DNA of 15,908 nucleotides from CAZYWA01 sp964650975 [NCBI: uncultured bacterium]. Its GTDB lineage: Bacteria > JADJOY01. Position numbers and translations under genes: made by a program. How positions within the stretch are numbered: position 1 is the stretch's first letter; each line of letters starts with the position of its first letter. This document shows positions 1 through 7,542 of this stretch, piece by piece. The stretch covers positions 1 through 15,908 of the forward strand of contig CAZYWA010000147.1 of assembly GCA_964650975.1 (NCBI GenBank), written 5' to 3'. The notes beneath the pieces were generated by a model. It ran no database searches, had not been told where the DNA came from, and saw only the letters and a list, made by a program, of their open reading frames with translations.

Positions 1-1
1 C

Positions 2-754
2 ACCGCGGTGGTTCTCGACGCCGGTTGTGGCTGGGGCGGAGTCTCGTTCCCGCTGGCGCGCTACGTGCGTGAGGTGCACGCGGTCGATCCCACGCTTGCG
101 GCGGCACGGCAGGTGGGAGCGCGCGCCGCGCGCGAGGGCGTCGGCAACGTGATCGCCGCCAACGCCGATCTCTTCGCGCTGCCGTTCGCGGACCGCACCT
201 TCGACGCGGTGGTGGTGAACGGCGTGCTCGAATGGGTGCCGGTGTCGCGGCCGGATGTCTCGCCTCGCGAGGCGCAGCGGCTGGCGCTGGTCGAGGCGGC
301 GCGGGTGCTGGCTCCGGGCGGGAGATTGTTTCTCGCGATGGAGAACCGCTTCGCGCTCCGTTACTGGGCCGGTGCTCGCGACGAGCACACCGGGCTGCGC
401 TGGCTGACGCCGCTACCGCGGGCGCTCGCGGATCGCTATCACCGCGCGCGGAAGGGCGGTGCGCCATATCGCTGCTGGACGCACGGGCTCCGCGATCTCA
501 CTCGTCTCACCGCCGACGCCGGCTTGCGGTTGCGCGAGGTGTGGGGGCCGCTCCGCGATTACCGCTCGTTCCGGTTCGTGGTGCCGGTGTGGCCGCGCTC
601 GGGCCTCGAGCTCCTGGCCGAGCGCTCGATGCCGTTTCCGTCGCCCGAGGCGCGGATCTTCGTGGCGCTGGCGCGGGTGCTGGCACGGCTCGGCTCGCCG
701 CGCTGGCTGACGCCGTGGCTCTTTCCGAGCCTGGCGCTGGTGGCGGAGCGATGA
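2..754 (+). CDS. Class I SAM-dependent methyltransferase (5' partial)
   Basis: This is a methyltransferase of the Rossmann-like class I fold, probably acting on a small molecule, lipid or sugar in surface-glycan synthesis; the substrate is not readable. The frame is already open at the window edge. The SAM-binding motif I (VLDAGCGWG) begins at the GTG at position 8, and in this fold motif I usually lies 30-60 residues inside the protein. The true start is therefore upstream and the gene is cut. Further landmarks are the acidic residue after strand 2 (VHAVDP), the motif II/III region (FADRTFDAVVVNGVLEWVP) and the motif after strand 5 (LAPGGRLFLAMEN). The C-terminal half is rich in Arg and Trp with no membrane segment. 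The stop at 752-754 lies 15 bp before the next gene, which suggests one operon. Fold assignment is firm; substrate is unknown. Confidence 0.85.
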   Translation, partial: TAVVLDAGCGWGGVSFPLARYVREVHAVDPTLAAARQVGARAAREGVGNVIAANADLFALPFADRTFDAVVVNGVLEWVPVSRPDVSPREAQRLALVEAARVLAPGGRLFLAMENRFALRYWAGARDEHTGLRWLTPLPRALADRYHRARKGGAPYRCWTHGLRDLTRLTADAGLRLREVWGPLRDYRSFRFVVPVWPRSGLELLAERSMPFPSPEARIFVALARVLARLGSPRWLTPWLFPSLALVAER

Positions 755-769
755 GCGGCGATCGCGGCG

Positions 770-1714
770 ATGCGTGAGCTCGCCCGAGCCCTGGGTTTTC
801 CCGAGGCCGAGATCGAGCTGGCGATCTCGGGCGAGCGTGGATTGACGCTCGTCATCCGCCGTTCCGCCGGAGATGCGCGGCGGGCGGTGATCCGGGTGCA
901 CCGCGGCGATGGGCCCAATCGCGTGGCGCGCGAGTATCAGGTGCTGAGCGAGATCGTCGCGCGCGCCGAGCGATCGCTCGCGATCACGGTTCCCGAGCCG
1001 CTCGCCCGCGCCCCGTGGGGACCCGGCGAGGCCGCGGCGTTCTCGTATCTCGAGGGCCGTCCACTCCGGCCCGCGCACGATCCGATGGCACTCCGCAGCC
1101 AGCTCGAGCACGTGCGCGTGTGGCTTGCGGACCTCTGGATACTCGAGCCGCCGGAAGCCATCGGTCCGGTCTACGCCCTCGGTCCAGCGCTCGACGGGAT
1201 CGAAGCCGAGGTCGGGGCGCTCGGCCCGCGGGTGGTTCCGGCGTGGCGGCGGGTGCGCGAGTGCGCGGCGCGGCTCGACGCGGCGCCGCCGGTCTTCTGC
1301 CACTTCGATCTCGCTCCGGGAAACCTGTTGCTCACGGCGCTCGGCGTGCGAGCACTGGACTGGGAGTACGCGCGCCGCGGTCACCGCTTTTACGACTGGT
1401 TCCGGTTCGTGACGCAGGTGGCGCTCGGCTGGCGCCAATCGCCGCCCAGCCTGGGCGGCACCCTCGTGGACGACGAGCGCATCCTGGCGCCGGTGCGGCG
1501 TGCGTTCTTCGAACGCGGCGAGCTGAGCCGGGTGGTGGCGAGCGAGACGATCGCGGCGCTGGCGCTGGGCGGCGTCGATCCCGTCGAGGCCGACTCCGCC
1601 ATGCGCGCCGCGCTGCTTCACTATCTGGCGCTGCAGCTCGCGTGGCGAGAGCGACGCTCGATGCTCGAGCTGTTGCTCACCGCCGAATCGGTGTTCGGCC
1701 GCGCGGCGGCGTGA
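770..1714 (+). CDS. APH/choline-kinase-fold phosphotransferase
   Basis: A 314-residue kinase-like protein of the aminoglycoside phosphotransferase/choline kinase superfamily, expected to transfer phosphate from ATP to a hydroxyl on a small molecule or sugar. The Brenner catalytic motif is visible as HFDLAPGN (H178, D180, N185), followed by the metal-binding Asp in LDWEY (D197). The hinge-like YLEG lies near residues 93-96 and the N-lobe strand VIRVHR near 40-45. The ATG is the only in-frame start after the upstream stop, giving a 15-bp gap. It sits between two methyltransferases and ahead of two GT9 enzymes. A role in decorating a glycan, glycolipid or sugar precursor is therefore more likely than antibiotic resistance; that is inference from context. 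No signal peptide or membrane segment is apparent. Confidence 0.85.
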   Translation: MRELARALGFPEAEIELAISGERGLTLVIRRSAGDARRAVIRVHRGDGPNRVAREYQVLSEIVARAERSLAITVPEPLARAPWGPGEAAAFSYLEGRPLRPAHDPMALRSQLEHVRVWLADLWILEPPEAIGPVYALGPALDGIEAEVGALGPRVVPAWRRVRECAARLDAAPPVFCHFDLAPGNLLLTALGVRALDWEYARRGHRFYDWFRFVTQVALGWRQSPPSLGGTLVDDERILAPVRRAFFERGELSRVVASETIAALALGGVDPVEADSAMRAALLHYLALQLAWRERRSMLELLLTAESVFGRAAA

Positions 1715-1774
1715 GGTTGGCGGGGAATCGCCGCTCGGATTTGATTCACCCGCATCCGCCGTCGCGAGAGCCCC

Positions 1775-2392
1775 ATGCCCACCAGCCAGTGGTCTCAAAT
1801 CGGCGTCATCGTGGACGCGATGATGCGCCTCCAGCCGAAATCGGTGCTCGACGTGGGCGTGGGCCACGGAAAATGGGGATTCCTGGCGCGCGAGTACCTG
1901 GAGATCTTTCCGGGCCGCGTTCCCTACGGGACGCGCACCCACCGGGTCGAAGGCATCGAGGCGCACGAGCCCTATCTCGGGCCGGTGCACGAGCAGCTCT
2001 ACGATCGCGTGCACCGGGGCGAGGCCCTCGACGTGCTACGGACGCTGGACGACCGCTCGTTCGACCTGGTGCTCTTGATCGACATCCTCGAGCACATGCC
2101 GCGTGACGTGGGTCGGGAGGTGCTCGAGCACGCCACACGAGTGGGGCGCGTGGTGCTGGTGAGCGTGCCGCGCGACTTCAAGGAGCGCGACGAGTTCCTG
2201 GGCAATCGCTACGAGCAGCACGTCTCGCCGTGGTCGATGGCGGACCTGCGTCGCGCCGGCGCGCGCACGTTCCTGGTGAACCCGGCGAGCCACATCGGCG
2301 TGCTGTCGCGCGAGCCGCTGCCGGCGGCACTCGGCATGCCCGCGCGTCTCGAGCGATGGCTGCGACTCTGGTTGCGAGGCCGGCTCTATTGA
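1775..2392 (+). CDS. Class I SAM-dependent methyltransferase
   Basis: A compact 205-residue methyltransferase. Motif I is VLDVGVGHGKWG (residues 24-35), the ribose-binding acidic residue lies in VEGIEAH (58-64), and the post-strand-4 motif is FDLVLLIDILEHM (96-108). The last resembles methyltransferases found among glycosyltransferase genes. The LIDILEHM segment and the following strand (VGRVVLVSVP) complete the core. The C-terminus is short and basic (RLWLRGRLY). The ATG follows a weak purine run (GAGAG) and a 60-bp gap, the largest spacing inside this block. The stop overlaps the probable TTG start of the next gene. It has little in common with the methyltransferase at the window start beyond the fold, so it is not a simple tandem duplicate. 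The acceptor is unknown; a glycan or its lipid carrier is the contextual guess. Confidence 0.85.
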   Translation: MPTSQWSQIGVIVDAMMRLQPKSVLDVGVGHGKWGFLAREYLEIFPGRVPYGTRTHRVEGIEAHEPYLGPVHEQLYDRVHRGEALDVLRTLDDRSFDLVLLIDILEHMPRDVGREVLEHATRVGRVVLVSVPRDFKERDEFLGNRYEQHVSPWSMADLRRAGARTFLVNPASHIGVLSREPLPAALGMPARLERWLRLWLRGRLY

Positions 2393-3627
2393 GCGCTCCG
2401 GGATCGGCGCGTGGCCAGCGGCCTCCCTCGGCCGATCCGTGGCCGCGCGCGAGCTGGCCGGTGCGTCGCGCGTCGCGCGCCGCTCGCCACGCGGTCCTCG
2501 CCGTGCTGTCCGCGACCGTCGGGCGAGCGATGCGGCGCCCGTTCGACTCGGTCGCGATCCGGCGGATTCTGGTGATCCGCGACGACCGGCTGGGCGATGC
2601 GCTGCTCGCGATGCCGTTCCTCGTCGCGTTGCGGCGCGCGTTTCCCAGGGCGGAGATCACGGTGCTGGCGAGCGCCGCGAACGCCGAGGTCTTCGAGCGG
2701 AACGAAGCCGTGGCGGAGGTTCGCCTGAGCAGCGGCGGCTGGCGCGACCTGTGGACGGTGGCGCGATCGATCCGCGCCGGCGGTGCTCCCGACCTGGTGT
2801 TCGATCTCTACTCGTGGACGGAGCTGCGCCCGGTGCTGCTCGCGTGGCTCACCGGCGCCAGCCAGCGCGTCGGCCACGACACCCACCGCCGGGCGTTTCT
2901 GCACACGATCGCGGTGCCCCTCGAAGCGGGTATTCGCTACGAGCCCGAGCGGAGTCTCGATTTGCTGCGTGGCCTGGGGATCCCGGTGGAGGGCGGGGAA
3001 GGCGGGCACATTCCGTTCTTTCCGCTCCGCGACCTCGATCGCGCGCAGGCGCGCCGGGCGTACACGGGCATCGCCGTCGATCCGCGGGCGGGCTACGTGG
3101 TGCTGCATCCGGGCTCGGGCGACCGCTACCGGTCGTTCCGGCGCGTTTCCGCGGAGGTGCTCGGCCAGGTGGCGCGCGGTCTGAGCGAGCGGCTCGGCGC
3201 CGTGGTGCTGATCACGGGTAGCCGCGCCGAAGCGGGGCTCGCGGACGAGGTGGTACGTCAGGCCGCCGTGGATTCGGTTCGATCCGTCGCGGCGCGACTC
3301 ACCGTCGGCTCGCTGGCGGCGCTGCTCGCCGACGCGCGCCTGGTGGTGGTGCCGGACACCGGTGTGCTGCATCTGGCGATCGCGGTGAACGCGCCCACCG
3401 TGGCGGTGCTCGGCCCGGTGGGCGAGGTGAACGGACCGCCGCGAATTCTGCCGCCCGATGGACGCGTTCACGTGGCGAGGCTCGATCTCGGTTGCGTTCC
3501 GGAGCAGTGCAACATCCAGCGTTGCCGGAGCGTCGCGTGCCTCGCCGGCCTCGACGCGAGGCTCATCCTCGGGGCCTGCGAACGGGCAGCGGCGGCGTTC
3601 CAAGGCCAGCGCGCGGCGGCGACGTGA
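2389..3627 (+). CDS. Glycosyltransferase family 9 (heptosyltransferase-like)
   Basis: A GT-B fold enzyme of the LPS heptosyltransferase family, likely cytoplasmic or peripheral on the inner membrane. It is expected to add a sugar, classically ADP-heptose, to an LPS core or similar acceptor. The N-domain opens with IRRILVIRDDRLGDALLAMP (about residues 57-76 from the TTG). The C-domain has HPGSG (240-244), a strand VVLITGS, and the family hallmark PDTGVLHLA (322-330). Near the end four cysteines are spaced CX4CX4CX4C (369, 374, 379, 384). The TTG at 2389 overlaps the upstream stop as TTGA, with GAGG 9 nt before it, so I chose it. Alternatives are ATG 2356, GTG 2461 and ATG 2530; the domain itself needs only the region after 2530. 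The next gene overlaps by 4 bp. The sugar and acceptor are not determined. Confidence 0.85.
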   Translation: MSAPGSARGQRPPSADPWPRASWPVRRASRAARHAVLAVLSATVGRAMRRPFDSVAIRRILVIRDDRLGDALLAMPFLVALRRAFPRAEITVLASAANAEVFERNEAVAEVRLSSGGWRDLWTVARSIRAGGAPDLVFDLYSWTELRPVLLAWLTGASQRVGHDTHRRAFLHTIAVPLEAGIRYEPERSLDLLRGLGIPVEGGEGGHIPFFPLRDLDRAQARRAYTGIAVDPRAGYVVLHPGSGDRYRSFRRVSAEVLGQVARGLSERLGAVVLITGSRAEAGLADEVVRQAAVDSVRSVAARLTVGSLAALLADARLVVVPDTGVLHLAIAVNAPTVAVLGPVGEVNGPPRILPPDGRVHVARLDLGCVPEQCNIQRCRSVACLAGLDARLILGACERAAAAFQGQRAAAT

Positions 3628-4775
3628 TCCAGGCCACGAGGCGCGTGGCGGGAGCGTGGCTCGCGCACGCTCTCGCTCCGGTCGCGACCCCGCGCGAGGG
3701 CGGCGATGGCTCCGGAACGCCGCGCTCCGTCGCCCGGGTTTTGGTGGTCGAGCTCTCTCGTCTGGGGGATGCGATCCAGGCGGTGCGCGTCGCCGCGCGG
3801 CTTCACGAGACCGGCTTCGCGCGGCAGGTCGCGTTCGCCGTCGACGGGGCCTGGGCGCCGCTTTTCGACGGCGCGCCAGGCGTGGACCGTGTGCTGGCCG
3901 TGCGATCGGGCGGCCGCCGGTTGAGCGCGCTCGCGGCACTCGCACGCGAGCCGGCGGACGCGGTGATCAACGTGAGCCCGTCGGTGCGGAACACGCTCGT
4001 CACGTTCCTCGCGCGGGCACCGCTTCGCGCCGGCTACCTCGACACCACGTCGCCGCTCACTCCCTTTCGCGATCCGCTGCACGTGGTGCGGTTCGAGCGC
4101 GGTGCCTGGACGCGCGCCGAGATCGAGCCCGGCCAGCCGCTCGCGCTTCGCGCGCAGCCGGTGCTCGAGCGGCTCGGGATCTTGGGACCGCTTCCGCCGA
4201 CGCGCCTGGCTGCGCTCGATTCGGCGGTGGAGTGGGCGGCCGATTGGACGACCGGTCGCTGGGGCGAGTCCGGCCGCCGGGCACTCGTGGTCTTCCATCC
4301 GGGCGCCACGTGGATCTATCGGGCGTGGCCGCGCGAGCGCTGGGTCGATCTGGGAAGGCGGCTGGCGGCGGCGCTCGGGGCGCGGATCGCGGTGCTGGGA
4401 TCGTCCTCGGAGGCCGTGCTGGTGGCGGGGATCGCGACGGGGATCGGTCCGTCGGCGGCGCCCGCGATCGGCGAGCCGCTCACCGCGGTCGCGGGGCTGA
4501 TCCAGGCGGCCCGGCTCTTCGTGGGAGGCGATTCCGGACCGCTGCATCTGGCGGCGGCGCTCGGCACCCGCGCGGTGGCACTCTTCGGACCCGCCGGGCC
4601 CAGCCTCACGGCGCCGGCTGGTTTCGACGGCGTCGCGCTCGACCCGCGCTTTCCCTGTGCCCCCTGTGACCAGCGTCACTGCGTTCGCCCCACCGCGCCG
4701 TGTATACACGCCCATCGCGTGGCGGACGTAGAGGCCGCAGCAATCGGGCTTTGGCGAAGCGTTTCAGGAACATGA
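3624..4775 (+). CDS. Glycosyltransferase family 9 (heptosyltransferase-like)
   Basis: A second GT9 enzyme, 383 residues from the GTG at 3624, whose first codon overlaps the previous stop as GTGA and suggests translational coupling. The N-domain signature is VARVLVVELSRLGDAIQAVR (about 36-55). The C-domain shows FHPGATWIYRAWP (224-236) and the family motif GDSGPLHLAAALG (302-314). The terminal cysteine cluster is CX2CX4CX6C (345, 348, 353, 360), typical of GT9 proteins. The two tandem GT9 proteins are clearly diverged, so they probably add different sugars or act at successive steps. The open frame extends upstream to 3492, but that would overlap the previous gene by 136 bp and is not needed for the domain. 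It ends 17 bp before the promoter-bearing spacer. Confidence 0.85.
   Translation: MIQATRRVAGAWLAHALAPVATPREGGDGSGTPRSVARVLVVELSRLGDAIQAVRVAARLHETGFARQVAFAVDGAWAPLFDGAPGVDRVLAVRSGGRRLSALAALAREPADAVINVSPSVRNTLVTFLARAPLRAGYLDTTSPLTPFRDPLHVVRFERGAWTRAEIEPGQPLALRAQPVLERLGILGPLPPTRLAALDSAVEWAADWTTGRWGESGRRALVVFHPGATWIYRAWPRERWVDLGRRLAAALGARIAVLGSSSEAVLVAGIATGIGPSAAPAIGEPLTAVAGLIQAARLFVGGDSGPLHLAAALGTRAVALFGPAGPSLTAPAGFDGVALDPRFPCAPCDQRHCVRPTAPCIHAHRVADVEAAAIGLWRSVSGT
4699..4710. repeat. 12-bp perfect palindrome inside the second GT9 gene
   Basis: CGTGTATACACG is a perfect inverted repeat lying within the Cys-Ile-His codons near the 3' end of the GT9 gene, about 80 bp upstream of the -35 box at 4793. 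Its AT-rich core and its ATA isoleucine codon stand out in very GC-rich coding sequence. It could be a regulator-binding site for the downstream promoter or chance. Confidence 0.3.
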
Positions 4776-4792
4776 ATGGGAGCGACGGAGGT

Positions 4793-4821
4793 TTGACAGG
4801 GGTAGGTCGAAGTGGTACGAA
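4793..4821 (+). promoter_or_regulatory. Sigma-70-type promoter before the GT26 gene
   Basis: A perfect -35 hexamer TTGACA (4793-4798) is followed by exactly 17 bp and the -10-like TACGAA (4816-4821). It is preceded by TG one base upstream (4813-4814), which makes an extended -10. The -10 itself matches the consensus at only three of six bases. Transcription would begin near 4828, leaving a leader of about 160 nt before the GTG at 4989. It lies in the largest intergenic space of the window, between the GT9 block and the GT26/phosphotransferase pair. No other feature was recognised in 4776-4988. Confidence 0.6.
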
Positions 4822-4826
4822 ACCAC
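4812..4826. promoter_or_regulatory. Inverted repeat over the -10 box (possible operator)
   Basis: GTGGT (4812-4816) and ACCAC (4822-4826) are perfect 5-bp arms around ACGAA, so the dyad lies exactly on the extended -10 and -10 elements. A repressor bound there would block polymerase. The arms are short and chance is possible. Confidence 0.35.
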
Positions 4827-4978
4827 CGGTCGCGTGTCTCGCCGAAAGATCCTCTGGGGCTTCGAGTTTTCCACGAAGCCGAGATCCTCGCGGCGGGCCT
4901 CTCCCTCGCGTGACTCGCGACGCGAACCAGCGAGTGAGATGAAGCCGAAGCCGCGAGACCCGTGATCTCGATCAGCCC

Positions 4979-4983
4979 AGGGG
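4979..4983 (+). promoter_or_regulatory. Ribosome binding site that decides the GT26 start
   Basis: AGGGG sits 5 nt before the GTG at 4989. The in-frame GTG at 4962 has only CGAG nearby. This favours the shorter reading of the GT26 protein. Confidence 0.5.
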
Positions 4984-4988
4984 ACTGC

Positions 4989-5882
4989 GTGGAACAACCA
5001 GCCAACGACTCGGCCTCGACGACCGAGTTGCCCAAGCCCCCGGCGCCAGCAGCGGCGGCCGTGGATGCGCCGGAAGGTCCGGCGACGCACACACCGCCTT
5101 CCGGGGTGGCGGTGCGCCCGGTCAAGCGCGTCGACTTCATGGGCGTCCCTCTCGATGTCCTCGAGACCGAGGACGTGGTCGAGAAGATCGGCGAGCTGTG
5201 CGCGCAGAACGGCCGTGTCCACACGCTCATCTATCTGAACGCGCACACCTACTGTCAGAATCTGTCCGATGCGAAGTACCACCAGGTGGTGCGGAACGCC
5301 GATCTCGTCTACCCGGACGGCATGTCGATCGTGTGGGGCGCGCGCCTCATCGGCCGTCCGGTTCCCGTCAAGCTGACACTCTCCGACCTGATTCACCCGA
5401 TCGCCGAGTACGCCGCGCAGAACGGCATGGGCCTCTACCTGCTGGGCGGTAAGCCCGGGGTGGCGGCGCGCGCCGCCGATGCCCTGGTCCAGCGCAACCC
5501 GACCCTGCGCATCGTCGGAACCCACCACGGTTTTTTCGGCTCCGAGGAGAATGCTACGATCGTCGAGTCGATCAACCGCGCCAAGCCGCACATCCTGCTG
5601 GTGGGGATGGGCGCGCCCTACCAGGAGAAATGGGTCGGCGACAATCTCGGCGCGCTCAAGGTGCCGGTGTGCATTCCGTGCGGAGGGCTCTTCAACTTCC
5701 TGTCGGGCGCGACACCGCGGGCGCCGCACTGGATGAGCGACAACGGGTTAGAGTGGTTCTTCCGGCTGTGCGTCGAGCCGCGGCGGCTCTGGAAGCGTTA
5801 CTCGTATGAGAACCTTCGATTCGCCTGGAGCCTCGGCCGGTACCTCCTGCGCCGATCCAACGGCGTCCGCCGCGAGCCCTGA
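4989..5882 (+). CDS. WecG/TagA/CpsF family glycosyltransferase (GT26)
   Basis: A 297-residue member of the WecG/TagA/CpsF family. These enzymes add the second sugar (often an N-acetylmannosamine derivative) to an undecaprenyl-diphosphate-linked sugar at the cytoplasmic membrane face. Family landmarks in order are LIYLNAHTYCQNL (80-92), the catalytic-type ADLVYPDGMS (D110), LYLLGGKPG, VGMGAPYQEKW, CGGLFNFLSG, and RAPHWMSDNGLEWFFRL followed by EPRRLWKRYSYENLRF. The complete set of motifs and the usual length of the core make the family call firm. The first 40 or so residues are a Pro/Ala-rich tail not needed by the fold. The start chosen has AGGGG 5 nt upstream; GTG 4962 would add 9 residues. 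The 3' end overlaps the next gene by 77 bp, so the two are probably co-expressed. The actual sugar is unknown. Confidence 0.9.
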   Translation: MEQPANDSASTTELPKPPAPAAAAVDAPEGPATHTPPSGVAVRPVKRVDFMGVPLDVLETEDVVEKIGELCAQNGRVHTLIYLNAHTYCQNLSDAKYHQVVRNADLVYPDGMSIVWGARLIGRPVPVKLTLSDLIHPIAEYAAQNGMGLYLLGGKPGVAARAADALVQRNPTLRIVGTHHGFFGSEENATIVESINRAKPHILLVGMGAPYQEKWVGDNLGALKVPVCIPCGGLFNFLSGATPRAPHWMSDNGLEWFFRLCVEPRRLWKRYSYENLRFAWSLGRYLLRRSNGVRREP

Positions 5883-7494
5883 AGCGCGCGCCTCCAACGG
5901 CGGCGTCGTCAATCCCTCCTCGGCCGCGGTCGCCGCGGCGCCCGCGGGCTGGGGCCTGGATCAGGGCTTGGCTCGCTTCGACGCCGAGGACGACGACACA
6001 GCCTCCACACTGCCGTTCGAGCAAGCGTTCTTCGAGGCGCTCAAACGCCACTACGATCTGTTGCTCACCGCGTTTCTCGCGGTGGCCGATGCGTTCGCGG
6101 TCGCGACCAGCTTCTTCCTGGCGCTCCTGATGCAGCAGATCACCGTCGACGCGCTGCTCGGCCATCCCGCCATGCTGGCGCGCCTCGGCGGCGCGGGCGC
6201 CGACCTCGGTCCCAATGCGGTGCGCGAGCTCATGGCCGGGCTGGCGCTCTGGACTCCGGCGTTCTTCGTGCCGGTGTTCTGGCTCTTCCGGCTCTACCAG
6301 CGCGACATCAGCATCATGAACGTGGGCGAGGTCCGGAAGATCGTCCGCGGCGCGCTCTTCGGCGGTCTGCTGTTCTCGGCTCTGCTCTTCTTCCTGCCCG
6401 GCGCCAAGGTGTCGCGGCTCATCATCGTGTACTCGCCGTTCACGATGATCCTGGTGATGGTGACGGTGCGCACGGTGTTCTACCGGATCCACCAGCATTT
6501 CCACGCCAAGGGCCTCGGGGTTCACCGGGTGCTGATCTACGGCGCCGGAAAGACCGGTCGGCGGCTGGTCAGGAAGCTGCAGCGCAGCGGCGGGCTCGGG
6601 TATCACCCGGTCGGCTTCGTCGACGACGACGCGGCGAAGGTGGGCACCCGGCTGCCGATCAAGGAGGGCGACCGGGTGGGACTGCCGGTCCTCGGCACCT
6701 TCGAGAATCTCCACTGGGTGGTCGAGAACGCGCAGATCCACCACGTGTTCGTGGCGGTGCCGTCGCTGCCGCAGGAGCGGAACCTCGAGATCCTGCGGCT
6801 CTGCAACCAGATGGGGATCGGGTTCAGCGTGATCCCCAACCTCTACAACCTGATCGTGCACCAGGTGGCGTGGAACGAGATCGAGGGCATCCCGCTCATC
6901 ACCCTCAAGTCGCTGCGCTACCGGGTGGTGGCCGACGCCATCAAGCGCCTCTTCGACATCGCGTTCGCGTCGCTGGTGCTGCTCTTCCTGGCGCCGGTGC
7001 TGCTCTTGATCGCGGTGGCGGTGCGGCTCGACAGCGCGGGTCCGGCGTTTTTCTCGCACACCCGCATCGGCAAGGATGGGAAGCCTTTCCTGATCCACAA
7101 GTTCCGCTCGATGTACACCACCGCTCCGCCGCAGGGGGTCACGCCACAGGACCCCGATGATCCGCGCATCACGCGCCTCGGCGCATTCCTGCGACGCTTC
7201 AGCCTCGACGAGCTGCCGCAGTTCATCAACGTCCTGAAGGGCGACATGTCGACCGTCGGGCCACGCCCCGAGATGCCCTTCATCGTGGCGCTCTACGACG
7301 ACTTCCAGCGCCAGCGGCTCAACGTGAAGCCGGGGGTCACCGGCCTCTGGCAGATCAGCGACGATCGCGCGGGCGAGATCCACGCGAACATGGACTACGA
7401 CATCTACTACATCGAGAACCAGGGGTTCCTGCTCGACATCATCATCATCCTGGCGACGGTGTTCTTCGCGCTCCGCGGACGCGGCGCGGTGTGA
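5806..7494 (+). CDS. Polyprenyl-phosphate sugar-1-phosphate transferase (WbaP/WcaJ type)
   Basis: The initiating enzyme of a lipid-linked polysaccharide. It moves a sugar-1-phosphate from a nucleotide sugar to undecaprenyl phosphate in the inner membrane. Of 562 residues, about 1-75 are a low-complexity Ala/Pro/acidic tail. Four hydrophobic helices follow near 82-108, 141-163, 183-199 and 205-225. A CoA-binding-like nucleotide fold comes next (LIYGAGKTGRR, 243-253). The catalytic bacterial sugar transferase domain starts with a membrane hairpin near 382-407, then FLIHKFRSM (428-436), the active-site pair in SLDELPQ (D468, E469), GDMSTVGPRPE and KPGVTGLWQ. This is the full-length architecture. 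ATG 5806 is preceded by GGAAG at 10 nt and lies inside the GT26 gene; the only later alternative before the membrane region is TTG 5968 with a poor site. The sugar specificity is not readable. Confidence 0.92.
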   Translation: MRTFDSPGASAGTSCADPTASAASPEARASNGGVVNPSSAAVAAAPAGWGLDQGLARFDAEDDDTASTLPFEQAFFEALKRHYDLLLTAFLAVADAFAVATSFFLALLMQQITVDALLGHPAMLARLGGAGADLGPNAVRELMAGLALWTPAFFVPVFWLFRLYQRDISIMNVGEVRKIVRGALFGGLLFSALLFFLPGAKVSRLIIVYSPFTMILVMVTVRTVFYRIHQHFHAKGLGVHRVLIYGAGKTGRRLVRKLQRSGGLGYHPVGFVDDDAAKVGTRLPIKEGDRVGLPVLGTFENLHWVVENAQIHHVFVAVPSLPQERNLEILRLCNQMGIGFSVIPNLYNLIVHQVAWNEIEGIPLITLKSLRYRVVADAIKRLFDIAFASLVLLFLAPVLLLIAVAVRLDSAGPAFFSHTRIGKDGKPFLIHKFRSMYTTAPPQGVTPQDPDDPRITRLGAFLRRFSLDELPQFINVLKGDMSTVGPRPEMPFIVALYDDFQRQRLNVKPGVTGLWQISDDRAGEIHANMDYDIYYIENQGFLLDIIIILATVFFALRGRGAV

Positions 7495-7519
7495 GTTTCC
7501 TCGGGGGGCTGTGTTTCCA

Positions 7520-7542
7520 CGAGGGTCTGTTCCAGACCCTCG
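7520..7542 (+). terminator. Perfect 10-bp hairpin, likely terminator or 3' stabiliser
   Basis: Arms CGAGGGTCTG (7520-7529) and CAGACCCTCG (7533-7542) pair perfectly around a TTC loop, 25 nt after the stop of the phosphotransferase gene. There is no T-tract after it, so intrinsic termination by the classical route is not assured. A processing-stop or RNA-stability role fits equally. As a perfect palindrome it would also form in transcripts from the convergent coiled-coil gene. Confidence 0.5.

Noticed and set aside
413-2014. 533-codon minus-strand open frame
   Set aside because: It runs antisense to three genes with clear motifs; its product is Arg/His/Ala-rich with no domain, as expected for the complementary frame of GC-rich coding DNA.
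2386-3945. 519-codon minus-strand open frame opposite the GT9 genes
   Set aside because: Basic, low-complexity translation without family motifs; the plus strand carries complete GT9 signatures.
5968-7494. Shorter sugar-phosphate transferase from TTG 5968
   Set aside because: A CAGGG run sits only one base before this TTG, too close to work, whereas ATG 5806 has GGAAG at 10 nt; kept only as an alternative.
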